64,000 nucleotides of DNA from Aplectana chamaeleonis (Eukaryota; Nematoda; Chromadorea; Rhabditida; Cosmocercidae): contig JAPDOI010000039.1 in the NCBI GenBank assembly GCA_029168955.1, forward strand, positions 1,860,001 through 1,924,000. Reading direction: 5' to 3'. Within the stretch, counting starts at the first letter, position 1. Every line of letters begins with the position of its first letter. Below, piece by piece: positions 58,757-64,000 of this stretch. The position numbers were made by a program, and so were the translations under genes. The notes under the pieces are model-generated. The model saw only the letters and a list, made by a program, of their open reading frames with translations. It was not told the DNA's origin and did not search any database.

Positions 58757-59227
58757 TTAAAGGCGCAGTTCAAGCTCAGAGACGAAAACTGAAATTTCTA
58801 CAAATTTGTGAAGTAGACCCACCAGAGATATCTCCTGCCACGTGCGAGCTCTCAATTCCTCCGAAGAAGCGAGATATAGGAGTAAGCCACCTTGGGGCGC
58901 CCACATCAGGAAGGTAATTTGGCACATCCCTTATACGGCCTTCCGAGCTCAACAGTAACGAGATGAGCGATCGTTTTCGATTCCCCGTTCTTCCCTTCAG
59001 TCTCAACCTCTCTCTTTGTTCAGGTCGGCTCGCATACATCGGTTGCAAAGGACGGAAGTTGCAAGCCTCCGACAACGTATCCTTCCGCAGCTCCATTTTT
59101 GAGGGGCCATAACTCCGCAACTAGGGGTCTTTTACGATTCCAGAGGCATCATTGGAATAGGCGTGGGAGCGTTTTTAAGATAGGCAGAAAAGCAGGGCAA
59201 CGACTCTGAGGTTGGACTGTGCCTCCA
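58757..59227. mobile_element. TTAA-target MITE, family B, B7
   Basis: TTAA-AGGCGCAGTTCAAGCTCAG to GAGGTTGGACTGTGCCTCCA. Collinear with B4 (GAGATATAGGAGTAAGCCAC; GAGGGGCCATAACTCCG). Confidence 0.8.
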
Positions 59228-59510
59228 GAGGCATCGCTAATACCTGTCAATAATCCCATCCAGGGAGGATAAGTGGTGCCAATCTAAGCCAAAATTGGCT
59301 TTCGCATACTTTTTAGTGAGGTAGCTCAGCATATGTTACGACTGTTATGCGTCCAAAGCTCTTCTGATCAACGATAAACTTGAAGTCAGAATCCCAAATT
59401 CACATTTCGACAATGAAGGAGATGAAACCGAGCAATCGAAAATGTAGGGGTAGATGCCAGGCATGCACATACGAAGTCAGAAATTGAGCTCCGACACTTC
59501 TTACTACTTA

Positions 59511-62500
59511 CAATACCGGCCACAACTTCTGTCCCAAAGCGCGTCGGCGACGCGAAATCGCGTCGAAAACGCCGTTTTCGTTCGGAGTGGACTTTTTGAG
59601 AACCTGAAAAAACCATTCGATTCCCCTCGATGAGGAGATTCCGATTGTACAGGCGTTCAGACTTGAGAAAAAACTCAAGTCTTCACCTGAAGTTATACCT
59701 CTATTTCCCTAAAAGGAATCAAAATCTTTGTGAGTGGTTACTTTTTGATTCTGAAAACACTAATCGCTTCCTCTCATCGTCCTAATTCCAAAAATCTTTC
59801 CAGAAGTTTAGAAAATTGTTACTTTGGATATAGTTATGGCATATTTGCCCACTCCAAAGAGTAAGAATGCTCTATCAACGGCGAAACGTGAACGTGAGCA
59901 TCCCCAGTATATTTGTGTAGTAATTTGACTTAAAGCTGTCTCTGTACCTGGAAAAAAGTGTGAGATTTCACTCCTAATCTTTCTTAGTTCTATATGAATT
60001 CCGTTTTAGCGATGGTCTCCCTGCAATTTCTCGGTTCTCCGCGCTCTCACGCTACTGCTCTCTCTCTGACGCACTCCTCGATGCCTGTACTGCTCCTGCT
60101 CGAAGACAGTCCCAAACCGAATAGAATTCGGAGTGGAGCGGAGACGGACTGCAGAGTCAGTGTTATGCGAAAATCCCGGTATCTGAAAGACCAAAGGTCG
60201 AAATGGGAGAGGAGTAAACATCATGGGTGTTCTCTGAGGTATTGCGAGACGGAACGCTATGGTCGACTCAGAGTGCCAGCAGCAGCGGAAGTTATCTGAA
60301 CAGGTGGTCCGTATTGAATCAGCATCAGAGACAATCCGAACAGGAGGTTAGTGTTGTGGGTGGTTTATTGTCCTGGTTTACTAAATTCTATTCTAACACT
60401 ACGCCATCGGTGAGTGATTTGTGAGTGATGCAGACCACACAGTCAGAGGCGCGGTCGTTCTGTATCTGCATTAACATTTATTCTTCAGTCTCTGCGAAGA
60501 GTGTGACTCATCATTGAGCAATCTTCCGGGGAATGTACACAAGGAAAAAATCGAATCGTTTTAAGAGAGAAAAATGCATTCTCACCTAGTTGAGAAAAAT
60601 CCTCCGAATAAGCTCAATTTAAAACAGCAGAGCACGTCGCCTGCGCAAGAACTACCGCGGGCTGAATGATCCTAAAGAGCTTTCAGGAGCGGCTGGCCAG
60701 GAAAACCAAGCGTTCGATTGGGAAGGTAACTTTTGTTGTGAAAAAAGAACTTGGAAACCTGTGTTCAATTGTTGTTGCCTTAATTGTAGATATTTTTGCA
60801 GTTTCTGTTGAAGTATTTTACTCACCTCGGTAAAAATGTATTTTTTGCTAATAAAAACGTGGATTCAACATTTCCTGGTACTGATTGATTGCCGAAGATT
60901 GTTCAATGATGAGTCACACTCATCGCAGGGAACACGAATGCATGCTATTGCGCGCCGCGACCACGCGCGCGACTTGGTGGTCTCGCATCCGCAGAATCAC
61001 TCACCGACAACAGAGAATTTCAGAATGGTTCTGTTGGATATTTCTTCTTCAAATTGAGCTAATACGGAGGATTTATCTCAACCAGGTGAAATGCATTTTC
61101 TCCTAAAACGAGGGGATTCGATTCTTTCCTTGTGTACACTCCCGGAAGATTGCTCAATGATGAGTCACACTCTTCGCAGGGAAACGAATAAATGCGTTAA
61201 AGGTACATGATGACCACGCGCGCTACTGGGTGGTCTGCATTATACTTTGTTCCAGATGGAATTTATTTCGAATATCCGACTTTTCGACTATAGTCGGATA
61301 TTGCACATTTCCGAATATTCGACTTTCGACTGTAGTCGGATATCACCCTTTTCGAATATATTCGACTTTTCGACTGTAGTCGGATATCGCCCTTTTTCGA
61401 ATATTCGACTTTTCGATTGTAGTCGGATATCGCACTTTTTTCGAATATTCGGCTTTTCGAATAAAAAAAGTCGACTTTTTATCCGACTGAAACAGTCGGA
61501 TATTCGTCCGATTATTCGATTCGAACATGTAAACTATGCAGTATACTTGTTCCAGATGAAATTTATTTCCGAATATCCGACTTTTCGACTATAGTCGGAT
61601 ATTGCACATTTTCGAATATTCGACTTTTCGACTGTAGTCGGATATCGCCCTTTTCGAATATTCAACTCTTCGACTGTAGTCGGATATCGCACTTTTTCGA
61701 ATATTCGACTTTTCGACCTTGTAGTCGGATATCGCACTTTTTTCGAATAATCGACTTGTCGAATAAAAAGTCGACTTTTTTATCCGACTGAAACAGTCGG
61801 ATACTCATCCGATTATTCGATTCGAACAAGTATAGTCTGCATCCGCAAAATCACTCACCGATGGCGTAGTGTTAGAATAGAATTTAGTAAACCAGGGACA
61901 TAAACCACCCATAACGCTAACTCCTGTTCGGATTGTCTCTTGATGCTGATTCAATATGGACCACCTGTTCAGATAACTGCTTTTTCTGGAGTCGATACAG
62001 CGTTCCGTTTCGCTATAGCAATATCTCAGAGAACACCCAGGATGTTTACTCCTCTCCCATTTCGACCTTTGGTCTTTCAGATACCGGGATTTCATAACAC
62101 TGACTCTGCAAACGGTCCGTCTCCGCTCCTCGAATTCTATTCGGTTTTGGGGACTGTCTTCGAGCGAGGCGGTAGCAGGCATCGAGGAGGCACAGAGAGA
62201 GGAGAGAACAATAGCGTGAGAGAGCGCGGAGAACCGAGAAATTGAAGGGGAGACGGTCGCTTAAAACGGATTCATATAGAACTAAGAAAGATTAGGAGTG
62301 AAATCTCACACTTTTTCCAGGTACAGAGACAGCTTTTAAGTCAGAATTACTACACAAATATACTGGGGATGCTCACGTTCACGTTTCGCCGTTGATAGAG
62401 CATTCTTACTCTTTGGGTGGGCAAAATATGCCATAACTACGTCAAGAAGTAACAATTTTCAACTCAGCAGAAAAGATTTTTGAATCAGGACGATGAGAGG

Positions 62501-62749
62501 AAGGATTAGTGTTTTCAGATTCAAAAAAGTAACCACTCACAAAGATTTGACTCCTTTAGGGAAATAGGCCATAACTAGGTGAAGACTTGAGTTTTTCTCA
62601 AGTCTGAACATACAGTCGGAATCTCCTCATCGAGGGGAATCGAATGGTTTTTTCAGGTTCTCAAAAAGTCCACTCCGAACGAAAACGGCGTTTTCGACGC
62701 GATTTCGCGTCGCCGACGCGCTTTGGGACAGAAGTTGTGGCCGGTATTG
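59511..62749. mobile_element. large foldback element, arms about 1 kb, TA at both ends
   Basis: The left end CAATACCGGCCACAACTTCT (after TA) is mirrored as AGAAGTTGTGGCCGGTATTG (before TA, 62750-62751). Matching inverted blocks run inward for about 1.1 kb: CGAAATCGCGTCGAAAACGC, CTCAAGTCTTCACCT, CGGTATCTGAAAGACC, CCATCGGTGAGTGATTT and TGACTCATCATTGAGCAATC. The core (about 60620-61080) is unpaired. The right arm carries an extra partial copy of the inner block (60890-61010 versus 61145-61240) and the MITE H1b. No supported ORF. Confidence 0.9.
61241..61834. mobile_element. hAT-like MITE H1b, head-to-tail dimer, TSD GTCTGCAT
   Basis: Begins TATACTTTGTTCCAGATGGA and ends GATTCGAACAAGTATA, flanked by GTCTGCAT at 61233-61240 and 61835-61842 (8 of 8). 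The interior is TATCCGAC / TCGACTTTTCGACTATAGTC repeats. A second internal start TATACTTGTTCCAGATGAAA (about 61542) follows a near-complete end GATTCGAACATGTA, so two similar units lie in tandem. Confidence 0.9.
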
Positions 62750-62751
62750 TA

Positions 62752-63653
62752 GTCCTTAACACCTACTCGACATCTCATAGAAAGATGATCCGGTATTAAG
62801 CAAAGCCTCTTTTTCACGCATAATCCAATACACCGTTGCCTGGCTATGTGCCTGCGCTACCAATCACAGTGAAAACATCTCTCGTACAGAATGAATAACT
62901 AAGACCTTCCGCTTTCGACTGATCGCTCGAGGGCTTCTTTGCATTGGTGGACCTTTTATAGCCTGTCTATAGCCAAATCTGCTGTTCTGAGAAACAAAAG
63001 GTCTGCGTAGAAAATTTTGTGACCAAAAGAATCACGAGTAGTTTTTTGAACATTTCTTCCATCAGAACCACTCATTTATGTGCTGTATCTATTATTGCGT
63101 TCATACTGCATGAAAAAAGCGTAGCATCTTCGCACACAGACAATCTTCTGTCTGTCCATTGAAAGCATTGCCCCGTATAAATTGGTGAACTGTTTTTTGC
63201 GCTCAATCGGGATCTCCTGTATAATTAAATGTGCTCCTGAATCTTGACGTTGAAAGATTGCTCCGCAATGAGGCGGAAATGAACGAAATAATATGGGAAC
63301 GCGACGAGCAGAAGAAAGGCCGCCTTTTTGTGACTGTCTAGTGGGGTAACGACTGTTGAGCTGTTCTCACTCGTGAATGGAATAAAACTATTTCCGGGCA
63401 TCTGGTCTCCACGGTCGTTTATCACCACAGTCGTAACTTGCCATGGGTAGGAGTCCCCCCCCCTTCCCCCGCGAAGCTCCAAAGGATTATTCCTGAAAGT
63501 TTAGGTTCCTGGCAAGAGTAAAGATTTGGCATGGCCATTTTTTCGAAAAATTAGAAATATACTCAGTTAAAAGGGGAAGGCAAAGAAGAATGAAAAAAGG
63601 TTTTGAAATATTCCTGAGAACTATTGGGCGTAGAATAATTTGATTCAGGGAAA
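62752..63653. other. no gene recognised
   Basis: A frame of 85 codons (63225-63482 minus) and nothing else; a C-rich run at 63457-63470. Confidence 0.4.
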
Positions 63654-64000
63654 TGTAGTGAAGTAGTTGAAAGTATGATTTCGCAGTCGAGTTTGAACCA
63701 ACTATTGATAAGAGTTGTGCAAGACGAGAGATCCCATTGTATGAGCTTATCCGTAGAACATATCAAAGCAAAATCACGCGTGATAAGGCAAGCAATGAAA
63801 GCTCGTTCGGGAGCTGGAATGCCACGGTCTTCACGTATTAGGTGAAGTAAAATCAACTGTTTGTTCCATATCATGGGTGACTTTGCTTTGATATGTTCTA
63901 CGGATAAGCTCATACAATGCGATCTCTCGTTTTGCACAACTCTTATCAGTGGCTGGTTCAATCTCGACTGCCAAATCATACTTTCAACTATTTCACTACA
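63654..64000. mobile_element. palindromic element reaching the window edge
   Basis: TGTAGTGAAGTAGTTGAAAG at the left is mirrored as CTTTCAACTATTTCACTACA at the last bases. The arms are about 120 bp (GATAAGAGTTGTGCAAGACG; GAGCTTATCCGTAGAACATA). The right flank is outside the window, so a TSD cannot be read. Confidence 0.85.

Overview
The window looks like transposon-rich intergenic DNA from an animal, most likely a nematode (inferred from the mix of mariner, RTE, CR1-like and Penelope-like elements and many small inverted-repeat elements; no ribosomal or conserved host gene is present to settle it). I see no convincing host protein-coding gene and nothing prokaryotic. Almost everything recognisable is satellite, microsatellite or mobile element, and many elements are nested.

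Layout. 1-5.07 kb: one side of a 42-bp satellite array of roughly 120 units. 6.5-12.2 kb: a foldback element, then an 8-bp-TSD element holding a 0.66-kb (CA)n tract and a large foldback; its right half plus flank, including a tRNA-Gly-like pseudogene, is tandemly duplicated (about 2 kb per copy). 13.0-17.7 kb: a 4.7-kb hAT-like element with several nested elements. 18-24 kb: a run of about 480-bp inverted-repeat elements ending at TTAA, and a (TA)n tract. 27-29 kb: a small hAT-like element, a second 42-bp-period minisatellite and palindromes. 29.7-33.2 kb: a broken mariner split by a TTAA-flanked element, itself hit by a 115-bp hAT-like MITE. 33-40 kb: MITEs and two decayed RTE-type LINE copies. 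41.1-43.1 kb: a 2-kb hAT-like element with three nested MITEs. 44-50 kb: more TTAA elements and a Mutator-like element with about 150-bp inverted ends. 50.7-53.8 kb: a hAT-like element carrying a 5'-truncated CR1/jockey-like LINE. 53.94-56.70 kb: a Penelope-like element with an uninterrupted RT plus GIY-YIG ORF, long inverted terminal repeats and hammerhead-ribozyme-like motifs. 57.5-59.2 kb: TTAA elements. 59.5-62.75 kb: a foldback element with about 1-kb arms. 63.65 kb to the edge: another palindromic element.

The most informative signals are exact target-site duplications found by reading outward from inverted termini. They define several full elements that carry no recognisable transposase. 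Four 8-bp-TSD families share one design: a short terminal motif, an A/T-rich spacer, then an array of that same motif. The motif changes between families while terminus and array stay matched. The Penelope-like ORF is the only long recognisable retroelement frame here without stops; the mariner, both RTE copies and the CR1-like LINE are broken or truncated.
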